Shown: one piece after another, positions 17,516 through 25,456 of the stretch
Numbering within the stretch: the stretch's first letter is position 1
How the letters are laid out: each line of letters begins with the position of its first letter
Notes under the pieces: generated by a model
What the model saw: the letters and a program-made list of their open reading frames with translations, nothing else
Told to the model about the DNA's origin: nothing
The model's database searches: none
Position numbers and translations under genes: made by a program
Assembly: GCA_002373675.1 (NCBI GenBank)
Contig: DFLF01000009.1
Location: 160,943 to 214,309, forward strand
DNA length: 53,367 nucleotides
Direction of reading: 5' to 3'
From: Pseudobutyrivibrio sp. UBA3626
Lineage (GTDB): Bacteria > Bacillota > Clostridia > Lachnospirales > Lachnospiraceae

Positions 17516-18328
17516 TTACTTACGAAGGTTCATCTTACTAATCATCTCCCTAAGGCATCTTGTATTTATTGGATACTTACTTGTCTCAAACGTCCATATC
17601 AGATTAATCCCCTGATAATACCCGTTAGATTCATACTCTCGAATCTTCATAAAAGCGTTATTTCTGTATTCTATGTCGTCCATCATTCCAAAGTGTTCCC
17701 ACAATATTTCTTGCCTTGTTTTTACATTAAGAAGCGTGAAATCAGGATGAACAATTCCTCCTTTTGAAAACTTAATAGGCTTCTCATACAAATAAGGTAT
17801 TTCAAATTCATCCAAGGTATCAGCAATAATAATCTCAGATTTTGATCTCACTCTAATGCCACTCTTTGTGTAATACTCTGTAGAATTTTCCCTGAATCCC
17901 AGTTTATCATAATCTTGAGACAACCAACTGCATAAATACTCTTCATCAGATATGTATGGAATTGTAAGTAATTCCCATTTTAGCTCAGACATCTTATACA
18001 CAGCGTTTATATACGGATTGGCATCAGGAATACTTTGTAAGCCTTTCAGCTCATCTATTTCTTCCGCCAGTAGATTAGTCAGTTTTTCACTATACTCAAT
18101 TTGTGCAAGCAACTCAGCAAGGGTTCTGTCTTTCTTTTTTATATATGTTCCATTCTTCTCCTTCGAATTCCGTCTAATAAAAAACTGATTGGAGCCACTA
18201 TGTCTGGTTGCACGAAGAGAGCAACCCTTTGGGGCTTTAGTCTTTAATTGTACAAGTTTATTTTTAGTTTCTTGCATAATGTATTCTAGTTCTACTATTT
18301 CTTTATTAATTGTATCTTTATTAATCAT
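17516..18328 (-). CDS. PD-(D/E)XK nuclease-like protein flanked by hairpin arrays
   Basis: This 270-residue soluble protein resembles a widespread uncharacterised Firmicutes family. Residues 1-30 and about 65-100 look helical or coiled. A central conserved block reads SLRATRHSGSNQFFIRRN. The C-terminal half has restriction-endonuclease-fold features: RSKSEIIIADTL (possible first acidic residue), YEKPIKF, HPDFTLLN (the PD motif), and EILWEHFGMMDD, where the usual ExK is E-H. Catalysis is therefore plausible but not certain. The gene lies between array 2 (20 bp downstream) and array 3 (91 bp upstream), right after comEC. An SD (AAAGGAG) precedes the start. The association with the repeats is inference from position only. 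Confidence 0.65.
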   Translation of the reverse strand: MINKDTINKEIVELEYIMQETKNKLVQLKTKAPKGCSLRATRHSGSNQFFIRRNSKEKNGTYIKKKDRTLAELLAQIEYSEKLTNLLAEEIDELKGLQSIPDANPYINAVYKMSELKWELLTIPYISDEEYLCSWLSQDYDKLGFRENSTEYYTKSGIRVRSKSEIIIADTLDEFEIPYLYEKPIKFSKGGIVHPDFTLLNVKTRQEILWEHFGMMDDIEYRNNAFMKIREYESNGYYQGINLIWTFETSKYPINTRCLREMISKMNLRK

Positions 18329-18418
18329 AATAATTCTCCTTTTTTATAGTTTGTGTATGTAATTGTTTGCTTTTCTGTTCTTGGAAATGTGTATTCGGTT
18401 CTTACTTTACACCGCGCC

Positions 18419-19039
18419 GGCTAACAATTCTGCATCTTGGGATGAATTGTTAGCCGTTGTTATGGTTTCGTCCCTCGTATTGCACTTCGCCAGCTAACAA
18501 TTCTGTAACACAGCCCTAATTGTTAGCCGCAACATCAGAATCGCCTCCCGCATCACTCTTCGCCGGCTAACAATTCTATAACATTGCCCTAATTGTTAGC
18601 CGCAACACCTGAGTTGCCTCCCACATTACTCTTCGTCGGCTAACAATTCTGTTTCCTGGGATGAATTGTTAGCCGTTGTTATGGCTTCGTCCCTCGTATT
18701 ACTCCTCGCCGGCTAACAATTCTGTTTCCTAGGATGAATTGTTAGCCGTTGTTATGATTTTGACCCTCGTATTGCACCTCGCCGGCTAACAATTCTATAA
18801 CATTGCCCTAATTGTTAGCCGCAACATCAGAATCGCCTCCCACATTACTCTTCGTCGGCTAACAATTCTGTTTCTTGGGATGAATTGTTAGCCGTTGTTA
18901 TGGTTTCATCCCTCATATTGCACTTCGTCGGCTAACAATTCTGTGACATAGCCCTAATTGTTAGCCGCAACATCAGAATCGCCTCCCACATTACTCTTCG
19001 TCGGCTAACAATTCTGTAACATAGCCCTAATTGTTAGCC
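18419..19039. repeat. 73-bp-period GGCTAACAATT hairpin array (array 3, nine units)
   Basis: Nine 37-nt hairpins start at 18419, 18492, 18565, 18638, 18711, 18784, 18857, 18930 and 19003. Each has an 11-bp stem (GGCTAACAATT/AATTGTTAGCC) and a 15-nt loop, with linkers of exactly 36 nt. The second has AGC in place of GGC. Two unit types occur: A (loop like CTGTTTCCTGGGATG, linker GTTGTTATGG...) and B (loop like CTGTAACATAGCCCT, linker GCAACATCAG...). Loop and linker type always go together, in the order ABBAABABB. The array fills the space between comEC (30 bp away) and the nuclease-like gene. There is no T-tract. Confidence 0.97.
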
Positions 19040-19069
19040 ACAAATAAACAAAAGGCACAGATGTTAGCC

Positions 19070-21460
19070 TCATTCAAGAAACCTCTCCACATTAACGCTT
19101 TCATTATCTACAGTAACTCGCAATCTCCCACAATCAATTGTGCATAAATGGGGTATATTCATTTTATCAAGCCTTTCTATGACCTCCGTCGACGGATGAT
19201 GGTAGCGATTATTAACACCAGCAGATATAAGTGCCATCTTTGGAGAAATAGTCTTTAAGAACTCCTCCCTTGATGAAGACTTAGAACCATGGTGTGACAC
19301 CTTAAGAATATCCACATCCGATAGAGCACTATGTACATTATCCAAGGAACCATCTGATATGCTTTCAAGAACACATTCCTCAGAATCAGAAGTCATGTCA
19401 CCTCCAATTAGCATGGTCGTGGTATCATCCCCATTTGTATACTCCCCAAGGAGTACCAAAGAATTCCCATTAATATCATCTATACTATCCGAGCCTCCAA
19501 ATATACATGTAAATCTTAGATTATCCTCTGATACAACATCTCCTTCATTCATAACTATTATGTTGACACCATTATTATCAGCACGAAGCTTAATATCCTG
19601 ATAGTTGTCCTCGTTCAACATATACTTATCTACTACAATGTTATCAATTGAATATCCACTATCCAATGCATCTAACAATCCGCTCATATGGTCACTGTCT
19701 ACATGTGATACAAACCAGTAGTCTATATGTCTAATTCCCTTATACTTTAAGAAAGGTAGTATCCTGTACGTTCCTACATTCTTAACATCACTGCTACCGC
19801 CATCGAAGAAATAGTTATTATCGCCGGCAACAAATATTCCATCTCCCTGTCCCACATCAATAACATCCATCTCAAAGTCATCACACCTATAATTTGACGA
19901 TATAAATAATGTAATAACAGAGAGAGTAATAACGCATACTATTACACTTTTCTTATCTTCAAACTTTAGTACCAAAAATCTTGTTATTATGAACAAAACA
20001 ACATAATATATAACAATCTTAATAACAGATGGAGAGCCTGTTATAACCCGAGACATGGGTAGGTTAAGAGATATAGTCGCCATCATCTCGTAAAAATATA
20101 TAATTATATGTGACACCCACAAAAGAACATCACTAATATAGCCAAGTACTACTCCTATAATAAAAACATCATTAAGATACAAGCCTATAACAGCAATGCC
20201 CCCACCAATGATGGATATGCCAAGTAAAACCCCAAGAAAAGGTACAATTATACAATTAAGCAGTACGACATAAATAGGTGTCTCATTGTAAAATACACAC
20301 ACAATAGGAAGTGTCACTAATTGAATTAAGATGCCACCAAGAAGTGCCTTATTGATTTTTCCAAGAATCTGCCTTTTGCAATGTTTATCATATATAGCTA
20401 CAAGCGGATTAACTACAATAGCTATCCCAGCCACAGCTGTAAACGAAAATATAAATCCCATAGAATCAATACTATAAGGGTGCATAATAATAATGAATAT
20501 CAATGATGCTCCAATAGCCGACAAAGAATCATATCCCTCTCCTGTTATTTCTGCCAGAATCATAATGAGGAACATAATTACGGCTCTAATAGTTGATACA
20601 CCTCCAAATGTCAGAAAGGCATACAAGATCACTAAAGTTGATGAAATCACACCTGCTACTACCATGGACACGCCTTTATTTCGCATCAAGCGATATATAC
20701 TCATTACGAGAATAGATATATGTAATCCTGATATGGCAAGTATGTGAAATATCCCTGAAAGCTTGAACAAATCTCTGACATCTGAATCGAGACTTGACTT
20801 GTCTCCCAAAGTCATAGCGGATATAATGCCCCCTTCTTCGCCCGGAAGATTAGACACATATATACTCATAACATCTTTTCTTAAGCGGTACAAAAATTCT
20901 CTAACAGGAAATGTGGATTCTTCCATAATCCTTATGCTTCCTTTGACCTTCATAAGCGTTCCATTAGAATTATAATAAGACTCCTCATCATAATTTCCTT
21001 CATTTCTTGCAATATTAAATTGTACTTTCTTTCCCTCTACAACAACTGTAGTTCCTATGGATAAATCATCTGAATCAGATTGTAAGATTATGGTCTCATT
21101 TGAATCTAAGACCTGATCATTAGTAATAACATTTTTGAAATATAAGTAATAAGAAGTGGTTTTTTTCTCTTTCTTAGCCAACTCGCCTTGAAATGTTATA
21201 GTATCCCCTTCTTCAATTCTATCGAAATAATTTTTATCATTAAGATAATTCTTATATCGCATGCTTCCAGTTATAAAGAAACCAAAAGCAAACAGTAAGC
21301 TAAGAATTACTATTATAATCCTTAGCCTGTTTTTAATCTCATATAATACAAAACATATTGCAAATATAATTGCTATTGTAAGAATTATATATGCGCTATT
21401 CGTATCAGAATTAACAAAAAGGCAACCAAGCAACATTTCAATAGCAAGAGACAACAGCAA
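19070..21460 (-). CDS. comEC: ComEC/Rec2 DNA-uptake channel protein
   Basis: This is the inner-membrane channel that passes single-stranded DNA during natural transformation. The 796 residues comprise an N-terminal OB-like region with helices, a long polytopic competence domain (e.g. GIFHILAISGLHISI), and a C-terminal metallo-beta-lactamase-like domain. That domain shows DVIDVGQGDGIFV, VSHVDSDHMSG and KVSHHGSKSS. Length fits full ComEC. The first usual start codon is TTG at 21460, but the SD-like AGAAGGTG lies 17 nt before it. An upstream ATT at 21472 or 21475 would sit at a better distance and add IYKRL, so the start is uncertain. It is the last of five competence/regulatory genes. Confidence 0.95.
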   Translation of the reverse strand: MLLSLAIEMLLGCLFVNSDTNSAYIILTIAIIFAICFVLYEIKNRLRIIIVILSLLFAFGFFITGSMRYKNYLNDKNYFDRIEEGDTITFQGELAKKEKKTTSYYLYFKNVITNDQVLDSNETIILQSDSDDLSIGTTVVVEGKKVQFNIARNEGNYDEESYYNSNGTLMKVKGSIRIMEESTFPVREFLYRLRKDVMSIYVSNLPGEEGGIISAMTLGDKSSLDSDVRDLFKLSGIFHILAISGLHISILVMSIYRLMRNKGVSMVVAGVISSTLVILYAFLTFGGVSTIRAVIMFLIMILAEITGEGYDSLSAIGASLIFIIIMHPYSIDSMGFIFSFTAVAGIAIVVNPLVAIYDKHCKRQILGKINKALLGGILIQLVTLPIVCVFYNETPIYVVLLNCIIVPFLGVLLGISIIGGGIAVIGLYLNDVFIIGVVLGYISDVLLWVSHIIIYFYEMMATISLNLPMSRVITGSPSVIKIVIYYVVLFIITRFLVLKFEDKKSVIVCVITLSVITLFISSNYRCDDFEMDVIDVGQGDGIFVAGDNNYFFDGGSSDVKNVGTYRILPFLKYKGIRHIDYWFVSHVDSDHMSGLLDALDSGYSIDNIVVDKYMLNEDNYQDIKLRADNNGVNIIVMNEGDVVSEDNLRFTCIFGGSDSIDDINGNSLVLLGEYTNGDDTTTMLIGGDMTSDSEECVLESISDGSLDNVHSALSDVDILKVSHHGSKSSSREEFLKTISPKMALISAGVNNRYHHPSTEVIERLDKMNIPHLCTIDCGRLRVTVDNESVNVERFLE

Positions 21461-21510
21461 TCTCTTGTAAATAATATCACCTTCTTATTCTAATTCTTTT
21501 TTATTAATTA

Positions 21511-22446
21511 TCATACCATTTCTTTTGACGAAACCACCTCAACTACCATGGACTTATCTGCCACATATGTTCCAGATATCTCCAGATTGTTCTGTTGAGT
21601 CTTTGCATTAGTATTACTTATCTTAATTACAACAGTTTTGACATCAGCCGAGTCACAAAGCGAATTAACAATAGAATAAATAATAGCCTTATTAGATATA
21701 TCAGACTTCTCAGTAAGGAGTGTCGAATCAAGCGTTACATAGCATACACCATCAGAAATAGCTGTATATAACACCTTCGTATCTTCAGGAACAGCCACTT
21801 TGGCATTATCCACATCCGGCTTCTTTCTAATATTATCAAGCACAACATCAGCTATAAACTTTCTCTCATCAACATCAACGAACTTCTTCTCGCATATTAA
21901 TGATTCTCCATCTTCAGTTGCATAGTAAAGACTTAGCCCTTTCTTAACAAGGAAACTTGACTCATCTCCATAATTATCAATAAATGAATCATTTGTCATG
22001 GAAGATACAACATTTCCATTCTCATCAACAAGTTGCTTATTTGACACATAGAAAGTAACTTTATTGACGCCTTCAATCTGTAACATTGTCTTAGTAATTG
22101 CAGCCCTAGTAAGAACCTCTTTCGTGTCCTTTATACTATAATAATCGCCACTAAAATCAATAATCAAATTACCCTCATTAAGCTTACATTCCTTTACCTT
22201 AACATCGCTTGGAATAGGCTGAAAATACTTTGGAGAATCAGTATCATTAGACAACACACCTAATAGTTCTTCAATTACGTCATCCACTTTGGTGCTTTGT
22301 ACTTCATACTCTTTAGGCACAAGCACCGATTTATTAATATCAAGATAATATACAGTATATTTATCCTTTGAATTAGAAGAACAGCCTCCTAGACATAACA
22401 ATATAAAAGCTAAAACGAGAGCCAATGATATCAATTTCTTCTTCAT
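21511..22446 (-). CDS. Lipoprotein with two GerMN domains
   Basis: This 311-residue protein has a signal peptide ending in a lipobox (LLCLGGCSS), so it is anchored to the outer face of the membrane. Two GerMN-type modules follow; the first contains IPSDVKVKECKLNEGNL and LIIDFSGDYYSI, the second DTKVLYTAISDGVCYVTLD. GerMN domains occur in spore germination protein GerM and in actinobacterial LpqB. It follows the sensor kinase directly (ATG 3 bp after its TGA), which mirrors the mtrA-mtrB-lpqB order. It may modulate that kinase from outside. A GTG at 22452 is in frame, but the ATG at 22446 is better placed relative to GGAGG. Confidence 0.88.
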   Translation of the reverse strand: MKKKLISLALVLAFILLCLGGCSSNSKDKYTVYYLDINKSVLVPKEYEVQSTKVDDVIEELLGVLSNDTDSPKYFQPIPSDVKVKECKLNEGNLIIDFSGDYYSIKDTKEVLTRAAITKTMLQIEGVNKVTFYVSNKQLVDENGNVVSSMTNDSFIDNYGDESSFLVKKGLSLYYATEDGESLICEKKFVDVDERKFIADVVLDNIRKKPDVDNAKVAVPEDTKVLYTAISDGVCYVTLDSTLLTEKSDISNKAIIYSIVNSLCDSADVKTVVIKISNTNAKTQQNNLEISGTYVADKSMVVEVVSSKEMV

Positions 22447-22448
22447 AA

Positions 22449-23894
22449 TCACATGCCCTCCTCTTCTATATGACTAAGTGGAATTCTTACGTCAAATGTT
22501 GTACCTTCGCCAAGTGTGGAATCAACTTTAATCTCGCCACCATGCATAATAATAGACATATGTGTAATAGCAAGTCCAAGACCTGTACCACCAATTTCAC
22601 GAGAATGTGATTTGTCTACTCTATAGAATCTCTCAAATATCATGTCAAGTGATTCCTCCGGAATTCCCATTCCAGAATCTTCAACTCGAATATAGAAATA
22701 TTGATGATCTGAATTAAGTGAAATGTGAACAAACCCTCCAGGGTTATTGTACTTGATTCCATTCTCAATCAAGTTAGAGATTGCAAGATTTAATTTAATC
22801 TCATCCACTTCAGCAGTAATTGGTCTAAAGCTTTCAAGCACTAATTCAACATTCTGTTTCTCTGCTATAGGGCGAAGTCTCTTAAGAATAGACTCAACCA
22901 ATTCATTAACATTTACACTAGTGACATTGAGACTTGCATTGGATTTGTCCATCCTAACCATTGAAAGGAGGTCATTAATTATGCCTGTCTCTCGCTCTAT
23001 TTCCTGAGATATATCTCCAATAAATTCCTGATATAATTCAACTGGCGCATCTCCCATTCCTATAAGGGAATCCGCAAGAACTTTCATTGATGTTAGCGGC
23101 GTCTTAAGCTCATGACTTACATTAGATACGAACTCCTGTCTAGACTCATCAATTGCTTCCATCTTACTAACGTAGGTGTTAAATTGAGAAGACAGTTCTT
23201 CTATTTCAGAGTAACCTTTTACATCAATACTATTAATCTTGTCTCCTTTAATACCTGTGTCTAATTGATTAGATGCTTCCTTAATAGGCTTAGAATAGCG
23301 TGTGCCAAGAATATATCCTAAGACAATTGCAAAAACGACAAACATAAAAAGCAATATTAACTCGATAGATATAAGATAACCGATATTCTTCGACAGATAA
23401 TCAACCGAAGCAGAGGCAAGAAGAACACCTACCACCTGCGATTCATTATCATCATTTATTATTGTAATTGGAATTGTTGTTGTTAGGATGTCGTTCTTTC
23501 TATCAACATAATAAAGCTGCTCACCATTTGCGCTTTTCGTAACATTTTCCCACAGGAAAATCTTACCTTTATCAATAGAATAAGTATCATAGATGACACG
23601 AAGAGACGAGTCAACAAGCATAACACGACCACTTATTAACTGCGCCAGTTCTGAGAGTCGAAGTTCCATGGTTACATCACCTTGATTATCAAGATAACCA
23701 CTTGTAACCACCTGCTTTGCAAGTACCTCCGACCTAGAATATAGATTCTCGCTTTCTGATTTGAGGCTCCTATTCACATAGATCACATTAACTGTTACTG
23801 AAAGAATTACAATAGGAACAATAGCCATAGCAAACACTAAGACACGTATTTTGATATTTAATCTTGAAAATGTTCTATGCAAAAAATCAATCAT
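22449..23894 (-). CDS. Two-component sensor histidine kinase
   Basis: This 481-residue membrane kinase has two membrane helices (about 18-38 and 175-200), an extracytoplasmic sensor of about 135 residues, a HAMP region (GTRYSKPIKEASNQL), a HisKA domain with the phosphorylated His in FVSNVSHELKTPLTS, and a HATPase_c domain with N box (LIENGIKYNN), G1 (VEDSGMGIPE) and G2 (GGTGLGL). It pairs with the OmpR-type regulator encoded 11 bp upstream. The sensor resembles cell-envelope kinases such as PhoR/WalK types, but the signal is unknown. Confidence 0.95.
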   Translation of the reverse strand: MIDFLHRTFSRLNIKIRVLVFAMAIVPIVILSVTVNVIYVNRSLKSESENLYSRSEVLAKQVVTSGYLDNQGDVTMELRLSELAQLISGRVMLVDSSLRVIYDTYSIDKGKIFLWENVTKSANGEQLYYVDRKNDILTTTIPITIINDDNESQVVGVLLASASVDYLSKNIGYLISIELILLFMFVVFAIVLGYILGTRYSKPIKEASNQLDTGIKGDKINSIDVKGYSEIEELSSQFNTYVSKMEAIDESRQEFVSNVSHELKTPLTSMKVLADSLIGMGDAPVELYQEFIGDISQEIERETGIINDLLSMVRMDKSNASLNVTSVNVNELVESILKRLRPIAEKQNVELVLESFRPITAEVDEIKLNLAISNLIENGIKYNNPGGFVHISLNSDHQYFYIRVEDSGMGIPEESLDMIFERFYRVDKSHSREIGGTGLGLAITHMSIIMHGGEIKVDSTLGEGTTFDVRIPLSHIEEEGM

Positions 23895-23905
23895 TTAATA
23901 CGCCA

Positions 23906-24598
23906 TTACTCCTTGTAGAAATATCCAAGTCCCCACTTTGTATGAATATATCTAGGCTCACTAGAATTAGGTTCAATTTTCTCACGCAAACGCCTGATAT
24001 GAACATCTACTGTTCTTGCATCCCCCGGGTAATCATCTCCCCAGATTGTTGTAAGAAGTGTATCTCTACTATAAACCTTACCAGGATTATTAACAAGGAG
24101 AAGTAACATATCAAATTCTTTGGATGTAAGATTGACTTCTTTACCGAGTATCTTAAGCCCTCTTCCCTGCACATCCAAAGAAAGATCGCCACTATTAATA
24201 ACATCAGAAGATACTAGAGACTTATCATTATAAGCACTTGTCCTTCTCATGATAGCTTTAATTCTCGCTTTAACTTCAAGAATATTAAATGGTTTAGTTA
24301 TATAATCATCAGCACCGTACTCAAGGCCAAGGATTTTATCCATATCTTCGCCTTTTGCAGTAAGCATAACAATTGGCATATTAGAGAATTCTCTTATGCT
24401 CTGGCATACTTCAAACCCATCCATCTTAGGGAGCATTACATCAAGAAGCACCATATCATACTCTGTCTTTCTGGCAAGATTCAATGCTTCTTCTCCATCA
24501 TATGCGCAATCAACTTCCATACTGTCTTGTTCAAGGGAGAACTTTATACCCTTGACAATTAACTTCTCGTCATCTACTACTAATACTTTCTTAGACAT
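23906..24598 (-). CDS. OmpR/PhoB-family response regulator
   Basis: This 230-residue DNA-binding regulator has a receiver domain (acidic pair DDEK near residue 10, phospho-Asp in LLDVMLPKMDG about 53, Thr in VMLTAKG, Lys in YITKPF) and a C-terminal winged helix (SKEFDMLLLLVNNPGKVYSRD ... DVHIRRLREKIE). It is controlled by the kinase encoded next. Its position between comEA and comEC suggests that it may control competence or envelope genes, but that is inference. Confidence 0.96.
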   Translation of the reverse strand: MSKKVLVVDDEKLIVKGIKFSLEQDSMEVDCAYDGEEALNLARKTEYDMVLLDVMLPKMDGFEVCQSIREFSNMPIVMLTAKGEDMDKILGLEYGADDYITKPFNILEVKARIKAIMRRTSAYNDKSLVSSDVINSGDLSLDVQGRGLKILGKEVNLTSKEFDMLLLLVNNPGKVYSRDTLLTTIWGDDYPGDARTVDVHIRRLREKIEPNSSEPRYIHTKWGLGYFYKE

Positions 24599-24623
24599 TT
24601 CATCTAAACCTTTCTATTAAATG

Positions 24624-25229
24624 TTATACCTTAATTGAGTCTGCTATCTTATTATAGACTCCATCTTTAATACCTGTTATATTCTTAAGATCTTCGCAGC
24701 TATTAAATCTTCCTTTACTTTCCCTATACTTTATAATTGAGTTCGCCTTAGATTCTCCAATTCCAGGAAGTGTCATTAATGTACTAGCATCAGCGGTATT
24801 GATATCTACCTTTCCATCATTGGGACTATTTTGAGCACTAGATTGGACTTCATCCTTAGTCTTTATCTCAAGTTTCATTCCATCGCTAATCTTCTGCGCC
24901 TGATTAAGACTTGACTCATCAGCATCTTCCCTCAGTCCTCCAGCCATAAGAATTGCCTGAAATATTCTTGAATCGCTTTCGAGTTCATATACCCCCGGCT
25001 TATTTACAGCTCCAACAACCTGTACAAAGCATTTACCTGATGAATTACTTGATTTATCCTTTGTAGAATTTGTGGACTTATCTTTGTTGTTACTTACGCT
25101 CTTATCATCACTAGTTGTATTAACACTTGAATCCTTATCAAGATATGATTTCTTGGAACAAGAGCAAAATGTTACAACCAAAATCAAAAGTATTAACAAA
25201 ATAAAGCAAATATTAATTTTTCTTTTCAT
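24624..25229 (-). CDS. comEA: ComEA-like DNA receptor for competence
   Basis: This 201-residue protein binds incoming double-stranded DNA at the outer face of the membrane. It has an N-terminal hydrophobic segment ending in TFCSCS (possible lipid anchor, though not a classical lipobox), a low-complexity Ser/Lys/Asp linker (about 33-65), an SLBB domain (VQVVGAVNKPGVYEL, from about 70), and a C-terminal helix-hairpin-helix pair (DINTADASTLMTLPGIGE ... ITGIKDGVYNKIADSIKV). It is the first gene of the cluster ending in comEC. The SD is AGGAGA. Confidence 0.93.
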   Translation of the reverse strand: MKRKINICFILLILLILVVTFCSCSKKSYLDKDSSVNTTSDDKSVSNNKDKSTNSTKDKSSNSSGKCFVQVVGAVNKPGVYELESDSRIFQAILMAGGLREDADESSLNQAQKISDGMKLEIKTKDEVQSSAQNSPNDGKVDINTADASTLMTLPGIGESKANSIIKYRESKGRFNSCEDLKNITGIKDGVYNKIADSIKV

Positions 25230-25274
25230 AAATCTTCTCCTATTTCAGAAGAAGATCCTAATGTCTGCATTAAT

Positions 25275-25312
25275 ATTTTAACGAAAATGTTACATTATTA
25301 CAATAGTGTAAC
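25275..25312 (-). promoter_or_regulatory. comEA promoter with overlapping palindrome
   Basis: On the minus strand TTGTAA (25298-25303) and TAAAAT (25275-25280) are 17 bp apart. The 24-bp inverted repeat GTTACATTATT-N2-AATAGTGTAAC (25289-25312) covers the -35 box, a good site for a repressor of competence genes. Confidence 0.65.
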
Positions 25313-25340
25313 AAAAATATTTCACATTTTATCACAATTA

Positions 25341-25367
25341 TTAGCACTCATTTTTTAAGAGTGCTAA
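25341..25367. promoter_or_regulatory. CIRCE element (HrcA operator)
   Basis: A perfect CIRCE, TTAGCACTC-N9-GAGTGCTAA, lies immediately upstream of the htpG promoter. HrcA binding here would put this Hsp90 gene under heat-shock control. Confidence 0.97.
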
Positions 25368-25374
25368 TTTTTTA

Positions 25375-25403
25375 TTGATTTTTATAATTTTTAGTGTTAC
25401 TAT
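25375..25403 (+). promoter_or_regulatory. htpG promoter
   Basis: TTGATT (25375-25380) is followed after 17 bp by TACTAT (25398-25403), just downstream of the CIRCE element. Confidence 0.6.
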
Positions 25404-25456
25404 ACCAATTAGGGTTACAAACCAAGTATATAAAACAATTAAAGGAGAGATAGAAA

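Noticed and set aside
18419..19039. CRISPR array
   Set aside because: Repeat and spacer lengths (37/36) would fit, but the linkers fall into only two recurring types instead of unique spacers, and there are no cas genes in the window.
18419..19039. Integron attC sites
   Set aside because: GTTAGCC does not fit the GTTRRRY core, no cassette genes lie between the units, and there is no integrase gene.
17313..19039. TIGR-Tas-type guide array
   Set aside because: The neighbouring protein has no recognisable Nop domain and there are no variable spacers at defined places.
18419..19039. Series of Rho-independent terminators
   Set aside because: None of the hairpins is followed by a T-tract on either strand, and nine in a row would be unnecessary.
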